Below, piece after piece: positions 26,459 to 35,093 of a stretch of DNA of 64,000 bases. The position numbers and the translations under genes are program-made. A model generated the notes under the pieces. That model made no database searches, was not told where the DNA came from, and saw only the letters and a program-made list of their open reading frames with translations. The stretch comes from Sphingobium terrigena (lineage in GTDB: Bacteria; Pseudomonadota; Alphaproteobacteria; Sphingomonadales; Sphingomonadaceae), in NCBI RefSeq assembly GCF_003591655.1, contig NZ_QVRA01000002.1, positions 1 through 64,000 of the forward strand. The letters are read 5' to 3'. Each line of letters starts with the position of its first letter. Within the stretch, counting starts at the first letter, position 1.

Positions 26459-27687
26459 CGGTCGTCGCTCCGGTAGGTAAGGGTCAAACGAGCGCCGTCG
26501 GCGGCAACCAGGGCTTCGCGGTCGAGGACCGAGAGGGTCGCATCGGCAAGGGCGGCATAGGCATCGGCGACATCAACGAGACTGGCGCGTCCGGCACCAT
26601 AGCTCGCGGTCTCCAGCCTGACGCGTTGGTCGGCAAGCGGCTGCAGCGTGTCGCGCGCTCGCATCCATTGCTCGTGGTGCATGACATGATCGGCAAGATC
26701 GGACTCGAGATCGGCGGCGAGTGCGCGCCGCGTCGCCTCGCGTTCGGCCAGGACCCGCCCGGCATTGGCCTGGGCCGCGGCGATGCCAGCATTTTGGCGA
26801 TTGCGGGTGAAGAACGGCAGGCTGACCGTCACGCCGGCCGAGACATAATCGCCGAACCGGGGATCGCGGCGCTGATAGGCGACATTCACACCAAAATCGG
26901 AGCGCCGGCCGGCATCGGCCAGGCGCACATCAGCATCCGCCTGGCCGGACTGGGCCTCGACCATCCGGATGGTTGGATGGCGATCGAGATTGGCGCGTAA
27001 GGTAATCGGCTCGATCGGAAAATCCGGGATTGGCCCGGCGATCTCGGGGCCGGTCTCGCCCGTCCAGCGAGTTAGCGTTGCGCGTGCCCGCGCCACACTC
27101 GACACCAGCTCGCTGCGGCGATCCTGCAGCGCAGCGACCGCCTGCTGGCCGGCAAGCGTCTGCGCCGGCCGTGCATTGCCCGACGCGACTGCGGCGGGCG
27201 TTGTTCCCACCAAATGTTCCAGGCGGGACAGAACATCATCGAGCGCGGCAAGCCTGCGCTCGGCATAGGCCAGATTGATCCAGGCGAGCGCTGTGCCGAC
27301 CTCGACGGTTCGGGCCTCGACGGCGGTGTCGGCTTCGGCCGCCTTGATATCGCTCTCCGCGCGCGCCTGCTGGGCATGGCGCTTGGCGAGATTGGGAATG
27401 TCCTGCGACACGCCGACCCGCGCCATGGTGAAATCATCCCGCCGAGGTTCGAACGCAAGCGGCCCCGAGATCGGGAAGCTCTCGACACTCACGCCCAGCG
27501 TCGGATCGGGTAATGCGCCGGCGGCGCCACGCGCGGACCGTGCGGCATCAGCGCCCAGCGCCTTTGCCTGAAGAGACGGGGCCTGATGCTGGGCGCGCTG
27601 AAGCGCTGCATCAAACGTGAGCGGACCAGCCAGAGCCATGCCGGGGATCGCGGCGATGATCGGCGCGAGATAGAAGAGGCGCATCAA
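26455..27687 (-). CDS. cusC: CusC-type outer-membrane channel (TolC family)
   Basis: A 410-residue TolC-like protein with signal peptide (ending MALAGPLTF). Two repeats are visible, marked by VGVSQDIPNLAKRHAQ and VTVSLPFFTRNRQN, each with long helices. It is the first gene of cusCBAF; AGGAGAAA lies just before ATG 27687. A strong hairpin at 27742-27777 separates it from the small Cys/Met protein upstream. Confidence 0.9.
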   Translation of the reverse strand: MMRLFYLAPIIAAIPGMALAGPLTFDAALQRAQHQAPSLQAKALGADAARSARGAAGALPDPTLGVSVESFPISGPLAFEPRRDDFTMARVGVSQDIPNLAKRHAQQARAESDIKAAEADTAVEARTVEVGTALAWINLAYAERRLAALDDVLSRLEHLVGTTPAAVASGNARPAQTLAGQQAVAALQDRRSELVSSVARARATLTRWTGETGPEIAGPIPDFPIEPITLRANLDRHPTIRMVEAQSGQADADVRLADAGRRSDFGVNVAYQRRDPRFGDYVSAGVTVSLPFFTRNRQNAGIAAAQANAGRVLAEREATRRALAADLESDLADHVMHHEQWMRARDTLQPLADQRVRLETASYGAGRASLVDVADAYAALADATLSVLDREALVAADGARLTLTYRSDDR

Positions 27688-27741
27688 TTTCTCCTGATCG
27701 GAAGATCAGGCCAGTCAGAGTCCATGCAGATTCGGCACAGC

Positions 27742-27777
27742 GATACCGGCGAAACAGAAATCCGTTTCGCCGGTATC
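27742..27777. terminator. Perfect 14-bp hairpin upstream of cusC
   Basis: GATACCGGCGAAAC and GTTTCGCCGGTATC are perfect inverted arms around an 8-base loop. There is no T-run on either side, so it may be a processing or stabilising hairpin between the small copper-protein gene and cusCBAF, or an attenuator, rather than a classical terminator. Confidence 0.5.
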
Positions 27778-27822
27778 TCAGGCCTGACCGTCAGGGGGAA
27801 CTGAACCAGCCAGGGTCTGATC

Positions 27823-28116
27823 CTAGCTGGCAGCAGCGCCGGAGCCGGACGGCATCATCATGCCGTGCATCTCCTTCATACAATCCGCAGCGCTCATCTT
27901 CATCATGTCACAGCTGCAATTCGCCATCTGCGCGGCATCCGGCACCCAGACACGACGGGGTGCCTGCAATGGGGCACGAGGGCCGTACTGGGGCGCGCTG
28001 CGCCATTCATGATGGCCCTGCCCAGACGATGCGCTGCCTTGGGCAGACGCTGGCGCGATGGCGAAGCCAGAGGCAGTGGCCGCAATGATGACCGCGGCAA
28101 TTTTGAACGTCTTCAT
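27823..28116 (-). CDS. Small Cys/Met-rich secreted protein
   Basis: A 97-residue protein with a clear signal peptide (MKTFKIAAVIIAATASGFAIAPASAQ, cleavage after residue 26). The mature part is short; its C-terminal half contains CSCDMMKMSAADCMKEMHGMMM (cited in pieces: CSCDMMKM and CMKEMHGMMM), a likely Cu(I) site. I do not recognise a named family. It lies between a DUF2946-like gene and cusCBAF, and is probably a periplasmic copper buffer. Confidence 0.7.
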   Translation of the reverse strand: MKTFKIAAVIIAATASGFAIAPASAQGSASSGQGHHEWRSAPQYGPRAPLQAPRRVWVPDAAQMANCSCDMMKMSAADCMKEMHGMMMPSGSGAAAS

Positions 28117-28220
28117 GACACTATTCCTTGAGCAAATAATCGTGGGATAGCCGCAGATCCGGTGGCGATTTTTTGCGCACGCGACGCGCGCATAGCCACC
28201 CTGCTTACGGCCGAAGTCGA

Positions 28221-28580
28221 TTAGCCAAGGATAGTGGGAGGTTCAGGCTCGGGAGTCAGATCACTGCCATGCAGGATCGTCGTGGTCGTCCAGAACGCCA
28301 TGGCCTGATGAGGTATTGGCGCTGCCGGGACCCGCGGCGCATCCCGCAGAACGATCGGCACAACACATCCCATGGCCGCGATGCAGTCGAACGTGAGGCC
28401 CTTGCAAGGCTGGCCCGACGGCTGCTGCTCTTGCGCCATCGCTTTCATGCAATCCGCGCTCATCCCCGCCATCGCCATTGGCGGTGCAGCCACCGCTGGC
28501 GCCGATGCATAGGCCGCCGCTTGGCCGATCAGGCCAATGACCGCTCCCAACAGGAGAAAGAGATGCGTAAAGCGTTTCAC
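28221..28580 (-). CDS. Secreted protein of the copper cluster, DUF2946-like tail
   Basis: A 119-residue protein from GTG 28580, with a signal peptide (cleavage near AYASA). Two Met/Cys pieces, MAMAGMSADCMKAM and CKGLTFDCIAAMGC, could bind copper. The C-terminus ends PEPEPPTILG, which resembles the Pro-rich end of small DUF2946-type proteins found in copper operons. It follows the DUF411 gene by about 46 bp in the same direction. Confidence 0.65.
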   Translation of the reverse strand: MKRFTHLFLLLGAVIGLIGQAAAYASAPAVAAPPMAMAGMSADCMKAMAQEQQPSGQPCKGLTFDCIAAMGCVVPIVLRDAPRVPAAPIPHQAMAFWTTTTILHGSDLTPEPEPPTILG

Positions 28581-28626
28581 AGCCGTTACTTCTTACACCA
28601 GCCCTGCTGATCGAACAATGACACAA

Positions 28627-29070
28627 TCAGCCGCCATGCCGCGCGAAGAGTCGTTGTCCGCCTGAACCAAAAGCCATGACGTTATAAGCTTCAGCGCGTT
28701 GTCCAGGGACTTCCATTCCCGGTGAACCCATAGGCATCCCGGCGACCGCGAGTCCGCGCACCCCGCGCGGCTTTTGGGCAAGAACCCGTTTCATGTCGGC
28801 GATCGGAACATGGCCTTCAAAAACCATCCCGTCCACGAGCGCCGTGTGACAGGACGACAAGGCTGCAGGAACGCCCTGGGTCCGCTGGAAGCCAGCGCGC
28901 TGACGATCGTCGATGATCGTCACCTGACGCCCGAATTGCTTACGCACCTGCACGGCCCATTGTTCACAGCAACCGCATCCCGGATCCCGATGGACAACGA
29001 TAGGCGCGGCCGCAGTGCTCGCGATTGAGAGCGACGCGGATAATACCGCAAGAGCCATTTTGATTTTCAT
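28627..29070 (-). CDS. DUF411 metal-binding protein
   Basis: A 147-residue periplasmic protein with signal peptide (ending STAAA). DUF411 signatures are visible: VVHRDPGCGCCEQWA (a thioredoxin-like start with CGCC), GVPAALSSCHTALVDG and VRGLAVAGMPMGSPGME. DUF411 proteins are found with copper genes and probably bind Cu(I) through the CGCC and Met residues. It lies 45 bp behind the DUF305 gene. Confidence 0.9.
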   Translation of the reverse strand: MKIKMALAVLSASLSIASTAAAPIVVHRDPGCGCCEQWAVQVRKQFGRQVTIIDDRQRAGFQRTQGVPAALSSCHTALVDGMVFEGHVPIADMKRVLAQKPRGVRGLAVAGMPMGSPGMEVPGQRAEAYNVMAFGSGGQRLFARHGG

Positions 29071-29087
29071 ATCAACCTTCAGTGTTT

Positions 29088-29109
29088 CCCCCGCCCCTTG
29101 AGGCGGGGG
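29088..29109 (-). terminator. GC-rich hairpin after the DUF305 gene
   Basis: CCCCCGCC and GGCGGGGG are perfect arms around a 6-base loop, between the DUF305 stop and the DUF411 start. No T-run follows, so termination would be partial; it may reduce expression of the genes downstream. Confidence 0.4.
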
Positions 29110-29115
29110 AGGATT

Positions 29116-29487
29116 TTACTGCGCGCGCTTGCCATGGGCCTTCAGCCAGTCCTGAAGCTCGCCCACTTCCCGGGTCTGCTCGGTGACCGCCTTATTCGCC
29201 ATCATCCGAACCTTCGCGTCTTTAGTATCTCGCAGTACTATGCGCGACATCGCGATCGCGCCCCTATGGTGCTCAATCATTTTGCGAACCCAGGTTTCAG
29301 TTGCATCGCCGCCCATCGCGGACATCATCTTTTGATGCATTTCCATCTCGGCGGGCGGATACGGGTTGGCCCGTGTCGGCTTCATCATCTGGCCCATGTC
29401 CATCTTGGAATGGTCCATGCCCTGCATTTGCGCGATACCGGGCGTGGCCAACAATCCGACGATCATGACGGCGATTATTTTCTTCAT
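29116..29487 (-). CDS. DUF305 copper-associated periplasmic protein (CopM-like)
   Basis: A 123-residue secreted protein. After the signal peptide (MKKIIAVMIVGLLATPGIAQ) comes a Met/His stretch (MQGMDHSKMDMGQMM) and the DUF305 four-helix domain with MIEHHRGAIAMSRIVL and MANKAVTEQTREVGELQDWL. The HH pair in MIEHHRGA and Met residues are typical of CopM-like copper binders. AAGGAG precedes ATG 29487, and an ECF-type promoter (29518-29545) lies only 31 bp upstream. Confidence 0.88.
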   Translation of the reverse strand: MKKIIAVMIVGLLATPGIAQMQGMDHSKMDMGQMMKPTRANPYPPAEMEMHQKMMSAMGGDATETWVRKMIEHHRGAIAMSRIVLRDTKDAKVRMMANKAVTEQTREVGELQDWLKAHGKRAQ

Positions 29488-29517
29488 AATATTCTCCTTA
29501 TCGTCCCCGGATTGTTA

Positions 29518-29545
29518 ATACGCGCGAGCGTGCTTTTCCCCTCCG
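29518..29545 (-). promoter_or_regulatory. ECF-type promoter P2 (GAGGGGA-N13-GCGTAT)
   Basis: GAGGGGA and GCGTAT on the minus strand with exactly 13 bases between. The element is just upstream of the DUF305 gene and would give a leader of about 24 bases. It is the only one of six with A after GAGGGG. Confidence 0.7.
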
Positions 29546-29584
29546 CGAAACGCAGACACTCCCCAAGAATTAGGGGTCAGGATG

Positions 29585-30031
29585 CTATTTACGGGCCAAA
29601 ATTGCCTTCATCTCGTCGATCTCGCGCCGCTGGGATACCTCGATGCCGCTACAGAGACGAACGACTTCCGGATCTTTGAGAGATGCCTCACGACACATGA
29701 GGATCGCCCCCGAATGGTGGGGGATCATCGACCGCAGGAACGCGGTATCGCCGATCGTCGTTTGCGTCCGGATGAGCGCGAACGATCCAGCAAATATCGC
29801 GACAGAGCCGATCAAAAGGGCGGCGTTCGCGGTTTTCGATGGAAACATATGCCCCATTGCGAGTATCATCAACACCACCATGGGTGCGACCATCATAAGC
29901 GTCATGTAGACCATGTTAAGGTTATTATAGAAGCTCCCCAGACTATCGATCATGACGAACATCACCAAATACATGATGATGCCGCCAACGAAGGTCTGCA
30001 GCGCGAGGCTGGTATAAGCGTTCTTCATCAT
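29585..30031 (-). CDS. DUF305 membrane protein
   Basis: A 148-residue protein. Unlike the soluble copy at 29116, it has three N-terminal membrane helices (about 8-90) before the DUF305 domain, which reads MIPHHSGAILMCREASLKDPEVVRLC and VSQRREIDEMKAIL. The ATG pair at 30031/30028 follows AAGGAG by six bases; longer frames are unlikely. It lies between the PepSY-type gene and the DUF305 gene in the same direction. Likely role is copper handling at the membrane. Confidence 0.85.
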   Translation of the reverse strand: MMKNAYTSLALQTFVGGIIMYLVMFVMIDSLGSFYNNLNMVYMTLMMVAPMVVLMILAMGHMFPSKTANAALLIGSVAIFAGSFALIRTQTTIGDTAFLRSMIPHHSGAILMCREASLKDPEVVRLCSGIEVSQRREIDEMKAILARK

Positions 30032-30075
30032 TGGTCGTCTCCTTTGGCCCCCGCCCAAGAATTCCCCATAGTCGT

Positions 30076-30753
30076 TCAACTCTTGCGGCGCCGCTTTCGC
30101 GGCCAGCGGAAATACAAAAGAGCAGAACCCGCGATCGCGAGCGCAAGCCCCCCACCGGCAAATCCAATCAGCCAGGGCGTGTTGAAATCTTCGTGGTTCT
30201 TCCAATCCATGATGTGAAGGCCCCAGAAGAAGTCATAGAGACGCCAAGTGCCGTTCCTGACGGCAACGATCCGACCGCTATTTTGCGCAATATAAACGCG
30301 GGTCGAATCCTGATCTGGAAAGTCGATCCGCCATGCCGGAAGCACGCCCTTATATTCGGTGCTCGCGGACGTAACGGCACGGACGCTCGGCGGCGCCGAC
30401 TTCCCACGATATGCTCGCACCGCCACCGCGCGAGCCATCGCGGCGTTGACGGGCGGGATGGCCGACGCCGTTTCTGCGTCGTGTATCTGCACCGAGCCGT
30501 CAGCCATCTCCACCTCGGCGACCTCGCGCCCAGCGAGCATACGGTACCGCACCTCGCGGACAGGTGCGGCCACCTGGCGCAGAACGATATCGAGCGGCGC
30601 CCGGGCACGGCCCTGATCGAGCGTCGCCAGCGATGCGCGATCTACGATATGTTCACCGCGAACCCGATCGATGGGCAACACACTCATGATCAGGCCGCTC
30701 GCAAACCACAGCAATAACTGGACGCCGATGATCAGGGCCAGCCAGCGGTGCAC
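30076..30753 (-). CDS. PepSY-associated transmembrane protein
   Basis: About 225 residues from GTG 30753, with an N-terminal helix (LALIIGVQLLLWFASGLIMS), a periplasmic part with two PepSY-like segments (for example GVLPAWRIDFPDQDSTRVYIAQNSG, about 138-162), and a C-terminal helix followed by RWPRKRRRKS. DFFWGLHIMDW is the family signature before the last helix. Homologues usually start with RxHRW preceded by a few basic residues, so translation may begin upstream inside the copB stop region. It follows copB closely and may act in electron or metal transfer. Confidence 0.8.
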   Translation of the reverse strand: MHRWLALIIGVQLLLWFASGLIMSVLPIDRVRGEHIVDRASLATLDQGRARAPLDIVLRQVAAPVREVRYRMLAGREVAEVEMADGSVQIHDAETASAIPPVNAAMARAVAVRAYRGKSAPPSVRAVTSASTEYKGVLPAWRIDFPDQDSTRVYIAQNSGRIVAVRNGTWRLYDFFWGLHIMDWKNHEDFNTPWLIGFAGGGLALAIAGSALLYFRWPRKRRRKS

Positions 30754-30791
30754 CCGGCTAACCCCGACATGGAGGCGAAGCCGGTTGCTCC

Positions 30792-32066
30792 TCAGAACCA
30801 GGTCCGCACGCCAATGACAAAGCTTGTCGCCTTGACACCTTCGCCATCAGCTCGCGCATAATCCGCGGTCTTGCCCAGCTTGCGATCGTAGGAGACGCCA
30901 ATATAGGGCGCAAATTCGCGTCTGACTTCGTAACGCAGGCGCAGCCCAAATTCGGCGTTCGATATACCCGCGCCGATGCGGGTTTCCGGCACGTCCTGGG
31001 CTGATAGATTCAATTCGACCCGGGGCTGAAGGATCAAACGTTGCGTAATACGCTGATCGTAATAGCCCTCGATCCGACCCAGAACCTCACCCTTGTTCGA
31101 CAGGAACAAGGCTGCCTCTGTTTCGAACCAGTAAGGCGCAACGCCCTCGATCCCGATCGTCGCATAAGTGCGGGAGGGATTGGGTTTGAAATCATATCGA
31201 ACACCAGCCTGCAGGTTCCAGTATGGATCGAGCGCGCGGCTGTAGAGCGCCTGAATCTCCGCAGTTTCCATAAAGGTGCCGTTACGACCGCCCAAGACGC
31301 CCTCGCCTTCTGACTTGATTGTCAACCGATCGAGATCCTTGCCGAACCACGCTTCGCCATCCCAGCGATAACCGTCCCGACCATTTCGGACCTGATATTC
31401 CGCCAGATTGAACAGGATCATCGAGGAGGTGCTGGCGCCATGCTCGTTGTGCAGCATGGACCGTGAATCGACCATCGCACCGTTCTGATAAATCCGATCG
31501 GCATAATGATCGCTTGGTGCTGCCGGCGCCGGTGCATTGCCCGGTGCAAGGCTCGTGCCCCCTGCGCCATGACCGGCCATCTGCCCGTCCATCGACATGC
31601 CGGGCATGGACGACATGTCATGCTCCATTGGCTGACCGGTTCCACCAGCAGGCATATTCATACCGGGCATATCGTGGTTCATGGTGCCACCCGCCGTGTC
31701 CGGCATTGTCATGCCAGGCATGCTCGACATGTCATGTCCTGCATGGGGATCGGGCTTCGGAGATGCCTTGCTTCCTGCCGTTCCCGACATATCCATTCCT
31801 GGCATGGCGCCCATTCCCGACATGTCATGGGCGGCCGCTTTAGGTTGCGCGACGGGCGCCCCGCGCTTTGCTGGAGTTGGTTTAGCAGCCGGTTTGGCGG
31901 CCGTTTTGCGCTTAACGGGAGTGGCGGGTTTGGCTGCCGGCTTTTTCTTCGGAGGTGCTTTGGCCGCAGGCATGTTCATGCCCGGCATATTCTGCATCGA
32001 TTGCGCGTTAGCCGGAGCCGCGAGGGCAAGCGGCGCTACGCTAATGAGGAGAAGCAATGCCTTCAT
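30792..32066 (-). CDS. copB: CopB outer-membrane copper protein
   Basis: A 424-residue protein. A signal peptide (ending ANAQS) leads into a long low-complexity part (25-190): first Lys/Pro/Ala-rich, then repeated HDMSxMPGMxM units, a clear array of Met/His copper sites. Residues about 205-424 form the CopB beta-barrel: SMLHNEHGAS, YRWDGEAWFGKDLDRL, PYWNLQAGVRYDFKP and a terminal Phe (GVRTWF), as expected for outer-membrane insertion. The start overlaps the copA stop by 4 bp. Confidence 0.93.
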   Translation of the reverse strand: MKALLLLISVAPLALAAPANAQSMQNMPGMNMPAAKAPPKKKPAAKPATPVKRKTAAKPAAKPTPAKRGAPVAQPKAAAHDMSGMGAMPGMDMSGTAGSKASPKPDPHAGHDMSSMPGMTMPDTAGGTMNHDMPGMNMPAGGTGQPMEHDMSSMPGMSMDGQMAGHGAGGTSLAPGNAPAPAAPSDHYADRIYQNGAMVDSRSMLHNEHGASTSSMILFNLAEYQVRNGRDGYRWDGEAWFGKDLDRLTIKSEGEGVLGGRNGTFMETAEIQALYSRALDPYWNLQAGVRYDFKPNPSRTYATIGIEGVAPYWFETEAALFLSNKGEVLGRIEGYYDQRITQRLILQPRVELNLSAQDVPETRIGAGISNAEFGLRLRYEVRREFAPYIGVSYDRKLGKTADYARADGEGVKATSFVIGVRTWF

Positions 32067-33991
32067 GCTGCTTCTCCCCGAGGCCGGACAGAGACGACGC
32101 GCATCATCCCGGCGTGCATGTGATAAAGCATGTGACAGTGGAAGGCCCAGTCTCCGATCGCGTTGGCGGTGACGTCGAAACTCACTTTTCCGCCCGGCGC
32201 GACGTTGACCGTGTGCTTGCGCGGCGAATATTCGCCATGCCCCGTAACCAACTCGAAAAAATGCCCGTGGAGATGGATCGGGTGCGACATCATCGTGTCG
32301 TTCACCAGCGTGACACGCACACGTTCATTTTCGAGGAATGGGATTGGCTCGCGCTTGTCGCTCAACTTAACGCCGTCGAACGACCACATATAGCGTTCCA
32401 TATTGCCGGTCAGGTGGATTTCCATCGCCCGATCTGGCGCCCGCACGTCGGGGTTGCGATCCACCGCCATGAGGTCGCGATAGACCAGGACGCGGTGTCC
32501 GACATCTTCCAGGCCCTGCCCGGGCTCTCCGGTGCGATCCATCGGCATAGGTGAAATCGTCTGGACGCCAGGCCCCATCTTGACCTGCGGGGCTTTGCTA
32601 CCGTCGCGCATATTCATGCCGCCCATCTCGCCCATCGCCATGCCTGCCATAGCGTCGCCGGCCGGAGCGCCCATTCCAGGCATGCGCGCCATCGAGCCGC
32701 CGGGCGTCTTGTCGGTTGTCGGCATGGATGCGCCGGAGCCCATGTCCATGCCCGCCATGCCACCAGCAGCGGCGGCGCCTGTCGGCATGTCATGACCCAT
32801 TGCTGCATGGTCCATGCCGGCCATCGTAGAACCGCCGGAAGCGTCCATGCCTTGCATGCCGCCCATGTCCATCTCGCCCATGCCCATATCCTTCATATCG
32901 GCAAGGGGACGTTTGCGAAGCGCGGGTACCTCGGCTGCCATGCCTTCGCGCGGGGCCAGAGTTGCGCGCGCCATGCCAGACCGATCAACAGATTCGCCGA
33001 TCAGAGTGTAGGCACGGTCATCGGTCGGGGTGACAATGATGTCGTAGGTTTCCGCCACCGCAATTTGGAACTCGTCGACCTCCACCGGCCGTACGTCTAG
33101 GCCATCGGCCTGAACGACCGTGAGCTTGAGTCCTGGAATCCGGACATTGAACGTCGTCATCGCCGAGGCGTTGACAAAACGTAGCCGAACCCGCTCGCCG
33201 GGCCGGAAAAGCGCTGTCCAATTGTCCCGGGGACCATGGCCATTGACGAGATAGGTGTAGGTTGAACCTGTGACATCAGAGACGTCCGTGGGGTCCATCC
33301 GCATCTTGCCCCAGTCGAGACGATCCTTGAGCGGTTGATCTTCTTTTGCCATCAGGCCAGCCAGCGTCTGGCGCTGATAGTTGAAATAGCCCCCGCCCAC
33401 CTGCTTGAGCTTTCTGAAAATCGCGTGCGGATGCATCTGGCTATGGTCGGACAGCACGATCACATGCTCGCGGTCCGACTTGATCGGATCTTCGCCTGCC
33501 GGATCGATCACGATCGGCCCGTAATGGCCCATCTGTTCCTGCAAACCCGAATGGCTATGATACCAATAGGTGCCCGCCTGGACGATCGGAAATTCATAGA
33601 CGAAGGTCGATTTTGGTTTGATGCCGGGAAAGCTGATCCCGGGCACGCCATCGAACTGGAATGGTACGAGTAAGCCATGCCAGTGGATCGAGCTGTCTTC
33701 GTCGAGATCGTTGATCACCGACAGGCGCGCCGTCTGGCCCTGGCGCAACCGGATCAAAGGCGCCGGCACAGTACCGTTAATGCCAATGGCATGGCTTGCA
33801 CGACCATCGATCATCATCATCTGATGAGCGATTTTGAGAGTGATATCGTTGCCAGTGACGGTCGGGAGCGGCTTCACGATTCCGGCCGAAACGGGCTGAG
33901 CCCATGCCGGCATCCAGGCCGACAATGCCAGGCCACCGCCGGTCAGCGCGGCACCGCGGAACAGATCGCGGCGGTTCAATACCGGGGGCAT
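32063..33991 (-). CDS. copA: CopA multicopper oxidase (PcoA-type)
   Basis: A 642-residue periplasmic oxidase with a Tat signal (NRRDLFRGAALTGG). Copper motifs: IHWHGLLVPFQ and TYWYHSHSGLQ near the N-terminus, HPIHLHGHFFE and WAFHCHMLYHMHAGMM at the C-terminus. The middle (about 400-500) has Met-rich repeats of the form MxGMxH/MGxM, typical of the plasmid-type CopA family. I choose ATG 33991 because AAGGAG lies seven bases upstream and the Tat signal starts there. An ECF-type promoter (34063-34090) overlaps the end of the sigma-factor gene upstream. This CopA is not the P-type ATPase of the same name. Confidence 0.95.
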   Translation of the reverse strand: MPPVLNRRDLFRGAALTGGGLALSAWMPAWAQPVSAGIVKPLPTVTGNDITLKIAHQMMMIDGRASHAIGINGTVPAPLIRLRQGQTARLSVINDLDEDSSIHWHGLLVPFQFDGVPGISFPGIKPKSTFVYEFPIVQAGTYWYHSHSGLQEQMGHYGPIVIDPAGEDPIKSDREHVIVLSDHSQMHPHAIFRKLKQVGGGYFNYQRQTLAGLMAKEDQPLKDRLDWGKMRMDPTDVSDVTGSTYTYLVNGHGPRDNWTALFRPGERVRLRFVNASAMTTFNVRIPGLKLTVVQADGLDVRPVEVDEFQIAVAETYDIIVTPTDDRAYTLIGESVDRSGMARATLAPREGMAAEVPALRKRPLADMKDMGMGEMDMGGMQGMDASGGSTMAGMDHAAMGHDMPTGAAAAGGMAGMDMGSGASMPTTDKTPGGSMARMPGMGAPAGDAMAGMAMGEMGGMNMRDGSKAPQVKMGPGVQTISPMPMDRTGEPGQGLEDVGHRVLVYRDLMAVDRNPDVRAPDRAMEIHLTGNMERYMWSFDGVKLSDKREPIPFLENERVRVTLVNDTMMSHPIHLHGHFFELVTGHGEYSPRKHTVNVAPGGKVSFDVTANAIGDWAFHCHMLYHMHAGMMRVVSVRPRGEAA

Positions 33992-34062
33992 ATAATCTCC
34001 TTGTTCATCGTTCAGCACCCTCTTGTCCGCAGCGAGGCTCGAGCGCGGTATCTCTCTCATCC

Positions 34063-34090
34063 TTACGCACGAGCACGGCGCACCCCTCAA
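34063..34090 (-). promoter_or_regulatory. ECF-type promoter P3 (GAGGGGT-N13-GCGTAA)
   Basis: GAGGGGT overlaps the stop codon region of the sigma-factor gene and GCGTAA follows after 13 bases. It drives copA, copB and the PepSY gene with a leader of about 65 bases. Confidence 0.72.
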
Positions 34091-34659
34091 ATGTCGGCCA
34101 AGATTTCAGCAAGACGGACGCGGGCGCGATACAGCCGCGTCTCGACAGCCTTCCCGCTGATCGAAAGTGCCGACGCAGCTTCCGATTGGCTCAACCCTTC
34201 GACGGTGCGGAGCAGCAGAACCTCTCGCAACGAAGATGGCAAGGCCGCGATCGCAGTCGAGAGTTGTTCGAGTTCCATCTTGGAAGCTGCGCTGGCATGA
34301 GCCGAAGGTGCGTCGTCTGGGACCTGTTCAATTTCGTCGTCGGACGTGGCGGCACTGAAGATGAAGAGCTGTCGCACTCTTTGGCGACGGCGCCAATCAC
34401 GGCATTTGTTGATCGCGATCCGCGACAGCCAGGCGCGCAGCGGTCGGGCACCATCATATTTCCGCAAATGGCTGAACGCCGAAACGAAGCAATCCTGGGT
34501 AAGGTCGAGCGCCTCTTCCGCATTGCCTACGAGTCCGCGGACCAGCCGAAATATCGCGGATTGATGCCGGTGCATGATCTCCGCGAATGCCGCTTGCCGG
34601 CCACCGATCGTCAGCGCGGCAAGTTCACCATCGGAGCACGACTGGAGCTCCAGACTCAC
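34087..34659 (-). CDS. ECF sigma factor, CnrH-like cassette
   Basis: A 190-residue ECF sigma factor. Region 2 is clear: LVRGLVGNAEEALDLTQDCFVSAFSHLRKYD and LRAWLSRIAINKCRDWRRR. A variable linker (about 105-130) leads to region 4: LPSSLREVLLLRTVEGLSQSEAASALSISGKAVETRLYRARVRL. It overlaps the CnrX-like sensor gene by 4 bp, as in cnrYXH. Its likely targets are the six GAGGGG(T/A)-N13-GCGTA(T/A) elements in this window, one of which directly follows this gene. Confidence 0.92.
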   Translation of the reverse strand: MSLELQSCSDGELAALTIGGRQAAFAEIMHRHQSAIFRLVRGLVGNAEEALDLTQDCFVSAFSHLRKYDGARPLRAWLSRIAINKCRDWRRRQRVRQLFIFSAATSDDEIEQVPDDAPSAHASAASKMELEQLSTAIAALPSSLREVLLLRTVEGLSQSEAASALSISGKAVETRLYRARVRLAEILADI

Positions 34660-35093
34660 CGCGCATCGTCGGTAAGCGCATGTACCACCGCCTGATCGAA
34701 GGTCTTGGCCTGATCCGGGCGTAAGATCTGGCGCATGGCGAAGATATGGCCGAGCGTTTCCTTTTGGAGCTGACCCATTGCCTGATGCGACTGATCGACG
34801 GCCGCAGCGACACCCGGACCGTTGCCATGTTCAGTTTCGATGGCATCGGCAAGCCGTGCATTGTCGGCTCTCAGTTCGAGTTCCAGCGCCCGTCGGCGCA
34901 CGGCAAATCGCTGCTCAAGCAACTCGATCTGAGCCTTCTGACGATCGTCCAGGTCGAGCTTGCTGTGCAATACGTCATGCAGTTCGACGCCGCCAGCCAC
35001 AGGATGTGGCAGGAAATGACGGCCGAGAAACACGCCCGCGACGGCTGCGGCAAAGGCGACAATCGCGACCAGAACGAGCAGCCGCGGCTTCAT
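34656..35093 (-). CDS. CnrX-like periplasmic metal sensor
   Basis: A 145-residue protein with one N-terminal membrane anchor (about 4-25) and a periplasmic four-helix hairpin. Residues that bind Ni/Co in Cupriavidus CnrX (His42, His46, Glu63, His119, Met123, from memory) all have counterparts at a constant offset of 3: His39 and His43 in LHDVLH, Glu60 in ELLE, His116 and Met120 in GHIFAM. This supports a real metal-sensor role. It overlaps both the anti-sigma-like gene upstream and the sigma gene downstream by 4 bp. Confidence 0.88.
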   Translation of the reverse strand: MKPRLLVLVAIVAFAAAVAGVFLGRHFLPHPVAGGVELHDVLHSKLDLDDRQKAQIELLEQRFAVRRRALELELRADNARLADAIETEHGNGPGVAAAVDQSHQAMGQLQKETLGHIFAMRQILRPDQAKTFDQAVVHALTDDAR

